A model generated the notes under the pieces. The model was given only the letters and a program-made list of their open reading frames with translations. It did no database searches and had not been told where the DNA came from. The translations under genes were made by a program, and so were the position numbers. A stretch of 64,000 nucleotides of DNA from Heliopora coerulea (taxonomy: Eukaryota; Cnidaria; Anthozoa; Scleralcyonacea; Helioporidae): contig JASJOG010000006.1 in assembly GCA_030142905.1 (NCBI GenBank), positions 4,142,501 to 4,206,500 of the forward strand, written 5' to 3'. Below, in pieces: positions 11,802-23,264 of the stretch (positions are counted from its first letter, which is position 1; the number at the start of each line of letters is the position of its first letter).

Positions 11802-12480
11802 GAATTCAATTTCCATATCTGGAATGCTAACTGGCGAATGAAATGTGACGCCAAGATGGCCGCCCATAGAGGGCAATTTTGCACGTCAGTTTTAGTCCCC
11901 TACGCGGGCTTGTACGTCTGTTTTAATCTCCCACGCGACTTTTTACTTTTTCTGAAAATTTTCTTTATTGAAAATACACACAAACCATGTCTTCAAAAGA
12001 TAGAAACGTGTTTAAGAATTTCAAATATATTTCGACAAAGCCAAATCGAGTTACAGGTTATATATTTTCACGAGAATAAATTACCAAACTGTCGAGAAAC
12101 CTGATAAAACGATCCCGAAAATTTACTTGAGGAAACTACTGAGTACACGTCCTTTTTGTTCCGTCAGTTTACCATCTTTAGACAAGTTAGGACAGTTCTT
12201 AGGCCACATGGCAATAACGAATCTTTTTAAACACTCGTATATGTAAAACTGGTCCAGTAATATTTCGTCTGTGCACTTTTTCCATGGTTGTGAATGTTTT
12301 CTAAGTCGAACCAAAGAAAAACTGAAAATTAAAGTCGTGTAAAGGACTGGAACTGACGTACAAGACCGCGAAGAGGACTGAAACTGACGTCCAAAATTTC
12401 CCTCAATGGGCGGCCATGTTGACTTCACTTTTTGCCCGAGCAAATGACTGGGAGTTAGCACTCCAGATATGGAAATCTAG
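11795..12480. repeat. Long imperfect inverted repeat (foldback element)
   Basis: Bases about 11800-11955 are the diverged reverse complement of about 12310-12480. Both arms share ATTTCCATATCTGGA, ATGGCCGCCCAT and CGTCAGTTT-like segments. The central 350 bp is unique in the window. The right arm continues into an antisense tRNA-like head at about 12483-12515. I read this as a foldback transposon or two SINE-like copies in inverted orientation. The open frames in the arms look fortuitous. Confidence 0.6.
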
Positions 12481-12656
12481 TTCACTGCGCTCTACTAACT
12501 GAGCTACGGAGGCCGTTGCCGAGAGCATTGGGCTCAGAAATCGTTTTTCTGAGTATAGGGCTTGACGATCATTCATTTATCATCTTAAGATATTTCCAAG
12601 CTCTCATACATTCAACATATAAACTTCATCTATCCTTATGAATATATAGTGCTTCT

Positions 12657-12812
12657 GCTTAGGTCGCACACATATGTCGAACTTGCACCATGGCTCGCCG
12701 TCTGAGTCTTGGTAGCTCAATGGTTAGAGCGTCTCACCGGTTCCCGTCTGGGGCTCAGAAATCGTTTTTCTGAGTATAGGGCTTGATGATCATTCATCTG
12801 TCATCTTAAGTT
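12657..12812 (+). repeat. tRNA-derived SINE, family 2 (internally deleted)
   Basis: The copy carries the lead GCTTAGGTCGCACA, the A-box segment GGTAGCTCAATGGTTAGAGC, and the tail GGGGCTCAGAAATCG. About 20 bp containing the B box is missing when compared with the copies at 41.4, 59.8, 61.25 and 61.5 kb. A further tail fragment of the same family sits at about 12528-12600. Confidence 0.75.
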
Positions 12813-12994
12813 CAGTATTTCTTATGGTGGTAATGCCGATAAAATGAAGGGCATATTCAATGGAAATATTGTGACATTTACACTCAACTCCCTTCATCCA
12901 AAGTATACCCTTCTGAATGATTTTAAGGCCGAACCAATTGGTCAGCATTGCCACCATAATGAATACTGAACTAGTGGGCATGCTTTCTGCAACA

Positions 12995-13150
12995 GCTTCT
13001 GTAGCTCAGTTGGTAGAGCATCGCACTATATTCGCGAGGTAGCAGGTTCGATTTCCAGCTGGATGGCCCAAAGTTGCATTTCTTGCAAAAGGTTCCCGTT
13101 GGGTCTTAAAATCATTCGGACACTCTATAAAGTTTCTCTTCATTAGAAAT
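12995..13150 (+). repeat. tRNA-derived SINE, family 1
   Basis: GCTTCTGTAGCTCAGTTGG (A box) and GCAGGTTCGATTTCC (B box) form a tRNA-like head. It is followed by a tail shared with the minus-strand copy at 11690-11801. It does not fold into an intact tRNA gene because the acceptor-stem pairing is absent. Confidence 0.75.
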
Positions 13151-13439
13151 ATTGACTTAAATGTTAGCTGTTGAGAGTGACTGCCACAATATTCCATTGA
13201 ATAGACAAGGGTTAGACTGGTTTAGTGTTTCAATTGTGAAGACCAGTCTTGCTGCATGCTCTTGCAGCCAGTCATGCTGCCGTAAGACTATGAGTTACGC
13301 TGTGAATGACACCGGCGCATTGACACGCATCAAACTGGTGCTCAGGTCCAATGGCGGTGTCTAATAAATGAGTGGAACAGCCGCGTTTAGCGAAAAAGGA
13401 TCTCATTTACAAAGCCAGTTTTTATCTCAAAATACTGAC

Positions 13440-13760
13440 CTTCGCTGCTAAGGCGGCACAGACGCAAAATCTAGAGCATTAATGGCTGTATTGCTAGGTG
13501 TCATTTGGATGGAAATCGCCAACAAAACGTAAGAATCGCTCCAACTCTGCACGTGAGCATGATGCTATACCTAAACAGTCATCAATAAATATCCAAAAAA
13601 TGAGGAATTAGATCCACATATCGTTCGAAGATATGCTTAACAAGGGCCCTTATTGGTTCTATAGCTACGCCACTTACCTGTTGGTGATGTTGATTATCAA
13701 ACGAAAAACTGAGGACAAGTACTTGTTCTAACAAGGGAAGTAATGTAGCAATGGAAGGCA
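13440..13760 (-). pseudogene. Reverse-transcriptase fragment, Penelope/GIY-YIG type
   Basis: On the minus strand, FDNQHHQQVSGVA corresponds to the conserved segment before the catalytic YxDD motif of Penelope-type reverse transcriptases. Further along, in another frame, GIASCSRAELERF and DFHP match the part after it. The frame is broken between the two and the catalytic box is disrupted. It belongs to the same broad group as the GIY-YIG fragment at 34861-35330. Confidence 0.55.
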
Positions 13761-13986
13761 GTAAAACATACCGGGAAATAGTACCAACCACTCGTTTTCA
13801 GTTGAGATATGAAAGTTAGCGCCATTTCTCTAATTTCCGGGAAAAGACAGGTAAGGCGTCTCACTTGCAAACTTGGAACCATTCACCCCTATGGTATTAA
13901 TAAACGTTTTTCTTTCGTTTAGTCTCTCACAAAGTTGTTGTTTTTGTCTAGCACGGACGAGTAAAAACATCAGCGTGTGGGTTTTA

Positions 13987-14483
13987 CAGTAAACTCCCTC
14001 TAAGACGGACACCTTCGGGACCTCTCTTACTGTCCGTCTTAGAGAGGTGTCCGTCTTACAGATGAAGCAATCTGGCACCGACCTTCAGGATTAAAGCGAT
14101 AAGCCTCGGTCACTTAGCGTAAGTCTTTCTGCCGTGAGAGAACGATCCTGACATTTCGAGTGAAAGCCCTTAAATGTAAGTCAGGTAGTTAACCACTCGA
14201 TTTAGAATTTGTTAATTTTTGGAACAGAAACCGTCTTCATTATTGTGACATATTAAAATTTCGTTACCCGAATCTATTGATCAGACCATTATCTGTCCGC
14301 TCTGAGAGGTATTTTGAACGTTTTTCCACTTGACTAGTGTCCGTTGTCCGTCTTATAGAGGTGTCCGTCTTAGAGAGAGTTTGATTATGGTAAAATAATG
14401 TATAAACGGCCAGGACCAAACGTGGTGTCCGTCTTAGGGAGGTGTCCGTCTTAGAGAGGTGTCCGTTAAGAGAGAATTCACTG
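13987..14483. mobile_element. Tigger-derived MITE
   Basis: The 497-bp element is bounded by TA dinucleotides. It begins CAGTAAACTCCCTCTAAGAC and ends AGAGAGAATTCACTG. Its subterminal GTGTCCGTCTTA repeats are the same as in the larger Tigger element at 20577-22963, so it is a nonautonomous relative. No coding sequence is kept. Confidence 0.8.
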
Positions 14484-14519
14484 TATTTCTCAGACTTGAA
14501 ATTTCCTCTAGTTTGCGTC

Positions 14520-15170
14520 ATTTACACCTTTTGCTGTTCATAACCAGAAAATATATTATCATTAACGCCCACCTCAAACTCGTTAACCCAAAAATACATT
14601 CATTTTATTCAATCGACATTCATTAACGCTTTTGTCGCTTTCATTTAATATTTTTGCATAGAAAGAGACATTCATTAGCGTAGATACGAAACTATTTGCA
14701 TTAAAGGGCATTCTATAACGACAACAGACGACCATTAACACCATTCTATTATACATTAAGGAGAACAAAATTTCAATTTGGCAAGGTATTTCTCCGGTGT
14801 GTTGCAGGGTCGATTTAAGGTTATATGGAATCCCGAAATGTATAAAAGATAATGGAATAAAACTTTCGTAATTAGTACCTAAGCGGAATTCGATTAGACA
14901 GTTTGAACCTCTTTTATTTCGCCAATATTTTGATGACTGTTTTGCTATGTGAAATGCTCTACTGAGCCCTTTCAGAACTGTCAAAACTCACAACATTGAA
15001 TTATGCAACTGAAGACAGTCATCCAGTCTATTGCAAGGACAAAATGGAATCTTAACATGTATTTTAGTTTCACAGCACTTTGTTAACACACATCAACTTT
15101 CATGTCTCAGGAAAAAAAAAATCTGTTTTGCGGCTAAATACACTTTTTGCTGTTCATTATCACAAAATAT
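14520..15170 (+). repeat. Unclassified interspersed repeat R1, copy 1
   Basis: The unit contains a run of related ATTCATTAACG-like motifs, CACCATTCTATTATACATTA, TTTCTCCGGT, then CTCTTTTATTTCGCC and a tail ending TGTTAACACACATCAAC. It has no coding potential or terminal inverted repeats that I can see. Copies occur at 15160-16260 (plus), 18060-18645 (minus) and 23400-23960 (minus). Confidence 0.7.
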
Positions 15171-16260
15171 ACTATCATTAACGCCAACCTCAAACTCATA
15201 AACGCGAAAATGCATTCATTTCAACGAATCGACACTCATTAATGCTTTTGTCACATTCAATTAAATTTTTTGCGTAGATGACATTCATTAGCATAGATAC
15301 GCAACCCTGTGCATCAAAGAGCATTCTATAGCGCCAAAAGACGATAATTAACACCATTCTAGTATACATTAGGAAAAATAGACTTTCGGTTACACAAGAT
15401 ATTTCTCCGGTCTTCTGGAGGGTCTAGTTAAGTTTTTGCAGAATTCGGACATATACACAGGCAGTCAAAAAGAACTGCTCAAGCTCGACTTTTTGCACAG
15501 TGAACGGTTACAATCGCTTACAACCTGCACCAAAGACTTTAGTTAACCTGCATGGCAGAACATTTTATTTCAGTAGGTTTTAAGGCATAACCCACACTTT
15601 TCGTCAGGATTTGTTGCCATTTTAAGCAGATTTCAAGGGAAGGTGTGGTCTTTTCCGAATTTATCAGAACATCACTTCGAGTGATTGGTACAGCGAATAT
15701 CTCAGGCCAGGTGCGAACTGCGGAGACTATGGGTTCAAAACTAAGGATTAGCCTTGAAAATCACGGGAAGGTGCTTGCATGATCAGAAGAAGGCTACTCA
15801 CCAAGGGAGATCGTTGTTCGAGTGGGCAGCAGTCAAAGAAGTGTCAGTGACATCTTGAAGAAACAGCGACTGACAAATGTGAAAGAACTATGTACAGCTG
15901 TCAATGCTGCCTGGGAAGGATTTCCACGTGAACGCTTAGTTAATTTGGTCGACAGCATGTCTAGCAGATGCGAAGCTGTCATCAAGACCAGAGGAGGGCC
16001 CACAAACTGTTAAATTTTTCTTCACTTATAGTTTCAAGTCTTATTTTTAGTGTTTTGGTGTTCTGTGATGTTACTTAATATCACTATCTTCCCTGCTGGT
16101 GAGCAGTTCTTTTTGACTGCCTGTGTATGAAAGATAAGGGAATAAAACTGTCACAATTCGTGCATAAACTGAATTCGGTTAGGCTGTTCGAACCTCTTTT
16201 ATTTCGCCAATATGTCTATGACTGCTTTGCTATTTTTCGCTCAGCCGATCACGTTCTATG
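15160..16260 (+). repeat. Unclassified repeat R1, copy 2, split by a Tc1 element
   Basis: The copy begins with CATTAACGCCAACCTC, follows copy 1 directly in the same orientation, and is interrupted at 15456-16125 by the deleted Tc1 element. It resumes at 16128 with the ATGAAAGATAAGGGAATAAA segment seen in copy 1 after TATACATTA. Confidence 0.7.
15456..16125 (+). mobile_element. Internally deleted Tc1/mariner element
   Basis: Terminal inverted repeats of about 26 bp begin CACAGGCAGTCAAAAAG and are flanked by TA at 15454-15455 and 16126-16127. The 670-bp body keeps the N-terminal HTH of a Tc1 transposase (GYSPREIVVRVGSSQR, with an in-frame TGA upstream at about 15780). The HTH is joined in frame to the extreme C terminus (AAWEGFPRERLVNLVD, then CEAVIKTRGGPT). 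The whole DDE catalytic core is missing, so it cannot mobilise itself. Confidence 0.88.
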
Positions 16261-16905
16261 TGTTACACAAAGAAAATTTTTTTTGATATTTTAAATAAAA
16301 TGAAAATCTGGCTATATTATGTTGTTTAGAGGGGTTACCCAACTATAAAAATAATTTTTTTTTTGGTCAATTGTTTCCATGGTAACTGAGATACACTACC
16401 TCCCTTGAAGAAAAGAGGGTACATTTGTAAACATGATAACTAGACAACAAATGATGGTAGAAATCTGGAATAACTTTTAATTTGTGACTCAGAGCAATGT
16501 CTAGGGTGTGAACTAGAATCATTTCTCTACTATATACAATATGGGTATAATCAAGATTAAACTTTTCGAATGCCGAGAATGTGTTCAATTGTGTCACTAA
16601 AACCCTCATTACTTTGTGATAATTGAACAGAATTCAATTCTTTTAGTCCATCCCCTAGGGCAAGGCATGTACTATAAGCCCTGAAAGTTTGATAAGGATA
16701 GCTTGAATACTCTTTGAGATATCTTGCATGAAATATCAGTAATCAAGCCATTTTAACAAATTGAGGAAAACAGCTTTAAAGTTAAAGTTTTCAATTATTT
16801 CAGTAATAACAGCTCATATAGAACAGCATACAGTTCAATAAAGTTAACAAACTCTTTTAAAAGACTCTTGCCTCATAGGTTGTGCATTCCTGTTCTATTA
16901 TTTTG

Positions 16906-17478
16906 TCACCTTTCTCCTTTTTTTAGCCATCCATAACTTTTCTTTGTCTCTGCCTTGTTTTTATGATTTGCTTCGGCAATTTGTTCTTTGTCAGCTTTCT
17001 TCATTCCTTCCTCAAAGTACTTTCCTGGCACCGTAGTCATCTTATTCAGAATGTTTACTGAAGCTAAAGAACCAATACTGAAATGTGCTACTGCATCATA
17101 CACGCCAAGTTGCAAAACATCAGCTCCAATGAAAACATTCTTTTGCAGCCTGTTCCAAATCATTCCATTCAAGGCTTCACTTTGATTTTGGGTTTTCCCA
17201 TTGAAACATTTAATTTAAGGTTCATTCTTACTTAGCCAAGCATAGACAGGTTTTATCTTTGCTACAATAATGTCATGAAGACCAGGTCCTGGCTTGTAAG
17301 TGTTGGTGTTGTTTGCTTTGTCCTGCTTGAAATGACACGAGCTGTTTGGACCATCTGGACAGTGATGATGGAGATTTCTTCTTGAGGATGACACACAATG
17401 GAGCTGACTTGCATGGATTACTGACTTCATGCCAGATAAATTTCCCGAATTTCTTCTACGAGTACGGGTGACGAACAT
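16906..17478 (-). pseudogene. Mutator-like transposase fragment
   Basis: On the minus strand two frames joined through one nonsense codon (at about 17215) read like the C-terminal half of a Mutator-type transposase common in invertebrate genomes. Recognisable segments are LHHHCPDGPNSSCHFKQDKA, ALNGMIWNRLQKNVFIG and LQLGVYDAVAHFSIGSLAS. The N-terminal half and the DDE residues are absent. The flanks are AT-rich; I could not define terminal repeats. Confidence 0.7.
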
Positions 17479-17729
17479 GGATAATTCAAATGTAGGACGG
17501 TCTTAATGAAAGTAAAATTCTCGTTGCTAGGGGCGTTGCCAAGGGCAAAATGAAGCAAGACGTCTGGAAAATGCTGGATTTCTTGGTTTTTTTAGGCATT
17601 TCTCAGCAAAAAAATATACAAACAAGATTAAGAAGGGTTCAAAGATTGTATTTCTCCAACTTTTGCAATTTCGTAGATTTCACACAAAATCGATTTTGTT
17701 TTTGAGTGTAAGACCACCTTAAGCCACAA

Positions 17730-17935
17730 CATTGAAATATGTTATGTGGTGGGATAGAGAATAGTTTTATTTTATCTTTCTTAAACGTCTTAATTGATCG
17801 CACACACGGCTTTCAACCTCTGTTCATCGGAAGCCCACTTTCACCGGTTTGTTCATAAATTTTCATAGTTTTATTCCTTTATCTTTTAAAAGTGGTTTCG
17901 TCTGCACCTTCACTTAACTGATATTATAAAATTTT
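17730..17935 (+). repeat. Unclassified repeat R2, inverted with 23265-23475
   Basis: About 205 bp, containing CGCACACACGGCTTTCAACC and TTTATCTTTTAAAAGTGG, recurs as the reverse complement at 23265-23475. In both places it lies next to R1 copies, so R1 and R2 may be parts of one larger element. Confidence 0.65.
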
Positions 17936-18059
17936 CTCATCATACCACATTTTTCCTGGCAAGTATGATTTCAAGCTGTTAACCAACTTCTGTTCCTATA
18001 CACTTTGCTAACACACATCAACTTTTACATCTTAGACAAAACATATTTTGCAATCAAAG

Positions 18060-18645
18060 CTTACAATACACGGCAGTACTGGACTGCATGAAAGCATTGA
18101 TCACGAAGCTTTGTTTAGCCGCAAAACAGTGTTTTTTTCTGGGACGGGAAAGTTGATGTGTGTTAACAAGATGCTGTGAAACTAAAATACATGTTAAGAT
18201 TTCATTTTGTCCCTACAATAGACTGGACGACTTTCTTAAGTTGCATAATTCAATGTTGTGAGTTAAAACAGTTCCTGAAAAGGCTCAGCAGAGCAGAACG
18301 GGGTGAATAGAGCATTTTACATAGCCGAACAGTCATCAAAATATTGGCGAAATAAAAGAGGTTCGAACTGTCTAATCGAATTCAGCTTATGTACGAATTA
18401 CGATAGTTTTATTCCATTATCTTTTATACATTTCGGGATTCCATATAACCTTAAATCGACCCTTCAATAGACCGGAAAAATTGCGTAATTGAAATTTTGT
18501 TCTGCCTAATGTATAATAGAATGGTGTTAATGGTTGTCTGTTGTCGCAATAGAATGCCCTTTGATGTAAATGGTTACATATGTATGCCAATGAATGTCTC
18601 TTTCTATGCAAAAACGTTAATTGAAAGTGACAGAAGCGTTAAAGC
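18060..18645 (-). repeat. Unclassified repeat R1, copy 3
   Basis: This is the reverse complement of copy 1 (14520-15170), including the GGCGAAATAAAAGAGG segment. It breaks off at about 18645, where the non-LTR-associated sequence starts. Its missing end reappears at about 23199 (GTTAACGAGTTTGAGG), suggesting that the retrotransposon block landed inside this copy. Confidence 0.65.
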
Positions 18646-18895
18646 CTGGTTTCCGTATAGCTGTGATTGCTGTAGTTCAGTCGGCACTGTCGCCGATTCT
18701 ATTACAACATTTGTGTTTCCATATAGTTGTAATTGTTGTAATTTAGGCATCGATTTCCCTCTGGTACTCAGGACGTCTCGATCCAATGATCGTCGATTTA
18801 TGCTGAAACTGCGCTGGCGGGTAGTTTGGGAAAATTTAGACCTGGGGGAGAGCCACAACTTGGTTTCGAACACGTTGTCATGAAATATTCCTCGC

Positions 18896-20020
18896 ATTAA
18901 AACGCTGAACGTAGATGGCACAGTTAAGTCGAAGGTTACAGATACAATACCGAAAGGTGTTGCTGCTTGCCTTAGCAAGGACTCGTAGGAAAGTATTCGG
19001 ACTTCGAAATCCTCAGGTCCCGATAAAGTATCAGCTAAGCTGCTCAGAGATTGTAAAGAAATAATTAGTCCATATTTAGCTGATATTTTTAACCAGTCCC
19101 TAAGCCTAGGGATTTTCCCAGATGAGTGGAAAATTGCAAGAGTATCGCTGGTCCATAAATCAGGCAATAAAGAAGAGTGTGGAAATTATAGACCTATATC
19201 CGTTTTATCAATTGTTTCAAAATTATTTGAAAAATTAGTGCACAACCAACTAGATGATTATCTAACCCGAGATGGTATCTTGAATAAATGTCAATCAGGT
19301 TTTAGAAAGGGCCATTCCACAACAACTTCCTTATTAAGCACTACTAATACATGGCTTTTAATCATGGACTCGGGTCTCCTAAACGGAGTTGTCTTTTTAC
19401 ATCCGAAAAGCATTCGATACTGTTAATCACGAAATACTTATTAAGAAACTGTATCTATATGGCATTAAGGGAACGGCCCTGAACTGGTTCAAATCATACT
19501 TAGAAAATCGGAAACAATTTTGTAAAATAAACTTATCAGTTTCTCATCTTAACACTGTAAAGTGTGGAGTTCCCCAGGGGTCGAATCTTGGCCTGCTTCT
19601 CTCTCTGCTCTATATAAATGATCTGCCCACCTGTCTAGAACGCTCGCAAGCGGCAATTTATGCGGACGACACTAATGTATCAGTCCAAGGTGAAACAGTT
19701 ATAGACCTAGAAACTCGGCTAAACGGTGAACTAGAGAAAGTTAATGCTTGGCTAATCGCCAACAAACTGACACTTAATGTTGGGAAGACAGGATACATGC
19801 TCATAGGGACTCGGCAAAAAATTTCACAAATCATTGATAATCCTCTGATAGTTGTTGGAGAAGAAAGAGTTAAGTGAGTATCATCTACAAAAAGTTTCGG
19901 AATAACCATTGATGAAAACCTAAACCGGGCTGCAGAAATTGACAGCATCATCAAAAAGGTCTCGAAATCAATTGGAATGATAAAGAAGGTTAAACCATTC
20001 GTAACAAGTGATTTCCTAAA

Positions 20021-20087
<67 letters not shown>

Positions 20088-20574
20088 TCAAACATTGATT
20101 CTTCCCCTCTGTGATTACTGTTCCTTGGTATGGGGAAATTGTAGCAGAACGTTACAAGATAAATTACAAAAATTACAAAACAGGGCTGCAAGAGTCATAA
20201 CGGGCGACGGTTATGAAACACGATCAGAAGATATCTTAAACAAACTGGCATGGGAGTCTCTTCGTAAAAGAAGAGATGTAAGTAAAGCTATAAAGCGACA
20301 CTGTCCAGATTATACTGTATCTCGAATATGTTTACCTTCGCAAATAACGAAATATATAAATTAAGAAGAAACAACCAGATGCTGATGTTGCCAAAGCCCA
20401 GAACAAATGCAATGAAACGAAGCTTTAGCTATGCAGCTACAAAGACGTGGAATACCCTTCCAAATGAAATAAGACTAAATATACTATTGAAAAATTAGTA
20501 GCCTATGAATCTTTTATAAAGTTTTTAACATCATCTAATATTTCTGTTCATTAGTCAATATGTCTATTTAGTTA
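18896..20574 (+). pseudogene. Non-LTR retrotransposon reverse transcriptase (broken)
   Basis: Several plus frames together give a non-LTR reverse transcriptase. The start, KSSGPDKVSAKLLRDC, is followed by GNYRPISVLSIVSKLFEKL (fingers), QSGFRKGHST, then after a frameshift at about 19390 KAFDTVNHEILIKKL, GVPQGSNLGLLLSLLYINDL and the catalytic YADD at about 19660. After a stop at about 19877 and an AT microsatellite come LPLCDYCSLVWGN and, in another frame, SYAATKTWNTLPNEIR, the typical C terminus. No endonuclease domain is present upstream, so the copy is 5'-truncated. Its 3' end is cut by the Tigger element and probably resumes at 22966, ending near 23130 in short TAAAT repeats. Confidence 0.85.
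20023..20088. repeat. AT dinucleotide microsatellite
   Basis: About 66 bp of alternating A and T with a few AC interruptions, lying inside the broken reverse transcriptase and expanding its reading frame gap. Confidence 0.95.
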
Positions 20575-20896
20575 TACAGTCAAACCTCTCTAAGACGGAC
20601 ACCTTCGGGACCGGCCTCAACTGTCCGTCTTAGAGAGGTGTCCGTCTTATAGAGACTCGAGGTAATATGACACCAGTCCCGTACATAATTGTCAACCTGA
20701 CCATATGGTCAATAAATACGCGTTTGTTGGTGACAATTTAATAAAATAAGAGAAAACTGGAACAAATTTATTACTGACTACAGTAATGTTGCAAACTGGA
20801 ACATACAAACGTGAAATTAGTTTTTGCAGTTAACTAAAAGCAATTATTCAACATGATGAAATGCAGAGACTATTTACGTGCGGATAGATCACTCAT

Positions 20897-21990
20897 TTAG
20901 TCGTTAAAATTAAAGTAATCTGTGATTATTGATTGCGTTTGATTGGCAATTTTGTAATCTTCAAGTCGCTGTTCAACTGAGCACAACGCAATTACAAGAT
21001 CTTCATCTTGGAGTTGGGCCGCAAATGTTGTCAAGTCGTCCACACGACCCAGAGCTTCTGCAGTTGTTTTAATAGAAGAAGTCCGAGGCTCGATGTCCAC
21101 ATCTGCATCATCCTCGTCGCTTTCTACTACCAAAATCTCGCTGACAGGAACCTCGGCTTCTTTCTGATAGAGATAGAGTGCTTCATTTCTTAAATGTTCC
21201 TGCCAGTCAGACTGGGTGGTATCAACAGGGAGCTCACGTGATGGGACCTCCTCATCAGCTGCAACATATTGTTCAGCTATTGTTTCGTCCAAATTGATGC
21301 GCCCTACAAGCTCTTCGAATTCTTGGTCCTCTTCTTCCTCACTCCTTCTTGAATTACACACAGCCTCGCTAAATCCACATTTCTAGAAGCGCTTACGAAC
21401 AATCTCCTCTGGCACCTCATCCCAAGCCTGTTTGATCCAACGTATGGCTTGGAGCGCATCAACTTCCTTGGTGATATCTGGTGCTGATAATCCGCGGTTG
21501 ATACGGGAAACCACGAATTTCAGGAGGAGTTTTCGATAGCGAACTTTGAAAGCTCTGATCACTCCAGCGTCTAGAGGTTGGAGTCTTGATGTTGTGTTGG
21601 GAGGGAGGAAGACAACTTTGATGTTTGAGAACATGTCCTGCAATGACTCAGGGTGACAGCCTGCGTTGTCAAGGAACAAAATAATTTGCCTATCGCACCT
21701 CCGCATTTTTTTGTCAAGCGATTCCAGCAGCTTAATCATTATTTCAGAATTCATCCATGATTTAGGATTGGCGAAATATTTTACGTTGGCTGGCCTCTGT
21801 TTGTCTCTTGGATTCTTAAAACATCTTGGGTTTTGGCTTTTCCAAGTGACAATTGGCTCTTCCTTCTCGCCCTTGGCATTTACAAAGAATGCGACAGTCA
21901 TTCTAAGTTTTGATTTTTTGCCACCCTTGCATTTCCCTCCTTCCTCTGCCAAGCTTTTCTCGGGAAGTGCGCGAAAGAAACACTAAACAG
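20897..21990 (-). pseudogene. Tigger transposase, N-terminally truncated, one nonsense codon
   Basis: The minus frame begins within FFRALPEKSLAEEGGKCKGG, the segment that in Tigger follows the first catalytic Asp. It continues through IILFLDNAGCHP (second Asp) and TTSRLQPLDAGVIRAFK (third Asp), spaced about 30 residues apart as in pogo-type enzymes. At about 21383 a TAG replaces one codon (RKRF, stop, KCGF). The frame then continues through an acidic region to QSIITDYFNFND at 20897. The DNA-binding domain and the first Asp are missing, so it should be inactive. Confidence 0.85.
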
Positions 21991-22185
21991 ACAACTTGTC
22001 TGTTTCTTGTTCCAACTTGAATATCAAGTCACAAGATAACAATTTTCGGTCTGTGTTTTATTCTTTACTTTTTCAAATCGTCCTCACACGTTTTGACTAC
22101 AGTGAAGTGAGACTACCTACAGTGTTACATGTAGCGCACGTGCTAGGATGAATGAATTGTTTAGCTTCACTTAAAGCCAAATATC

Positions 22186-22608
22186 ATGTCAGGCGCGGAT
22201 CGCTATTCCTTCGATTCGTTTGTGCGGGGGCACCATGTCTACAAGGACATATGGACACCTACCATTGGCGAAAGTTTACACTGCATGCGGGAACTGCTAA
22301 ATAAAAAGGACAAGTACGCAGTTGCAATCATGAAAGACAACAAAGTGGTCGGCCATGTGCCGCTATCATATTCCCGACACCTTAGTTGCAAGGTTACCGG
22401 CGAAAGGGTGAATCGAGGTGGAGGATACGGCCTGGAAGTGCCCTGCCAATATGTGATTGAAGGGAGCACGCTGGCTGTAAATTGGCTGAGAAAACGCATC
22501 GAAAGCGAAAGGGCAATATTGGACGGTGCTGTTTTCCGAAACCAGGAAAAGAGAAAAAAAGATGCTTCAGAAAATGCGCCTCAGCCCAAAAAGCAAAAGC
22601 ATAATTGA
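22186..22608 (+). CDS. HIRAN-domain-like protein carried by the Tigger element
   Basis: This intact 140-codon ORF reads FVRGHHVYKDIW and WTPTIGESLHCMRE, then KYAVAIMKDNKVVGHVP and GLEVPCQYVIEGS. These are the recurrent blocks of the HIRAN-like proteins found in many cnidarian copies. HIRAN domains bind DNA ends or 3' single strands in HLTF/Rad5-type helicases. Here there is no helicase, only the domain plus a Lys-rich tail (QPKKQKHN) that may be a nuclear signal. Compared with the usual arrangement the middle of the domain looks shortened. An AATAAA lies downstream at about 22774. The ORF sits between the Tigger ends, opposite to the transposase. It could be captured host DNA or an accessory gene; its function is unknown. 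Confidence 0.65.
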   Translation: MSGADRYSFDSFVRGHHVYKDIWTPTIGESLHCMRELLNKKDKYAVAIMKDNKVVGHVPLSYSRHLSCKVTGERVNRGGGYGLEVPCQYVIEGSTLAVNWLRKRIESERAILDGAVFRNQEKRKKDASENAPQPKKQKHN

Positions 22609-23264
22609 ACGACTGAACTATTAGAGAATACTGTGCAGCACGAGCAGTATGTACATAAACAGTTTACTGAAAGTAAAAGGGCTGACTTGATTGATAAATG
22701 CAATTACAGTAATGGAGGTCAAATTATAGTTATAGTTAAGTACTCACATTGTCATTAAAAAGCGTTTTGTTTCAATAAAAAAAGGACTTTTTAACTGTCC
22801 GTTCGGTATTTCAAAGTGTCCGTTGTCCGTCTTAGAGAGGTGTCCGTCTTATAGAGACTTCAAATACAGTAAATGACTGAAAAAACGGCAGGGACCAAGA
22901 TTTGGTGTCCGTTTTATAGAGGTGTCCGTCTTACCTGGGTGACCGTCTTGAGGGGTTCGACTGTAATTATATTAAAACTTGACTTAAATCATTAGATATC
23001 ATAGTTTTAGGTTTAATAGTTCTTATTCATGTAGTTTTAATTGTAATGAACACGGCCTAATGAAAAACAACGTAATCTTAAATTGATAATCTGCCATGTA
23101 TAAAGATGATTAAACTAAATTAAATTAAATTCGCCAAAAATCAAGGAAGAGGAAACATGAATTGATTCAGTGCTTGTTTTTGCAAAACAGTTTGCGTTAA
23201 CGAGTTTGAGGTTGGCGTTAATGATAGTATATTTTCTGGTAATGAACAGCAAAAGGTGTAATAT

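Larger units (their letters stand above)
20577..22963. mobile_element. Tigger (pogo-type) DNA transposon carrying a HIRAN ORF
   Basis: The 2387-bp element is bounded by TA (20575-20576 and 22964-22965). Its left end is CAGTCAAACCTCTC, and its right end is the imperfect complement, GGGGTTCGACTG. Subterminal GTGTCCGTCTTA copies lie at both ends. Inside are, on the minus strand, a 5'-truncated Tigger transposase (20897-21990) and, on the plus strand, a separate ORF with a HIRAN-like domain (22186-22608). The transposase N-terminal region (CENP-B-like HTH and first catalytic Asp) is absent from exactly the space occupied by the HIRAN segment. The element lies within the 3' part of a non-LTR retrotransposon. 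Confidence 0.88.

Noticed and set aside
12123..12461. 112-codon minus-strand frame
   Set aside because: It lies in an arm of the 11.8-12.5 kb inverted repeat; the opposite arm gives a different frame, so coding is unlikely.
18604..19167. 187-codon minus-strand frame
   Set aside because: Shadow of the plus-strand non-LTR sequence and of repeat R1; no domain resemblance.
19658..20191. 177-codon minus-strand frame with Ile-Tyr repeats
   Set aside because: It is antisense to the reverse transcriptase and owes its length to the AT microsatellite.
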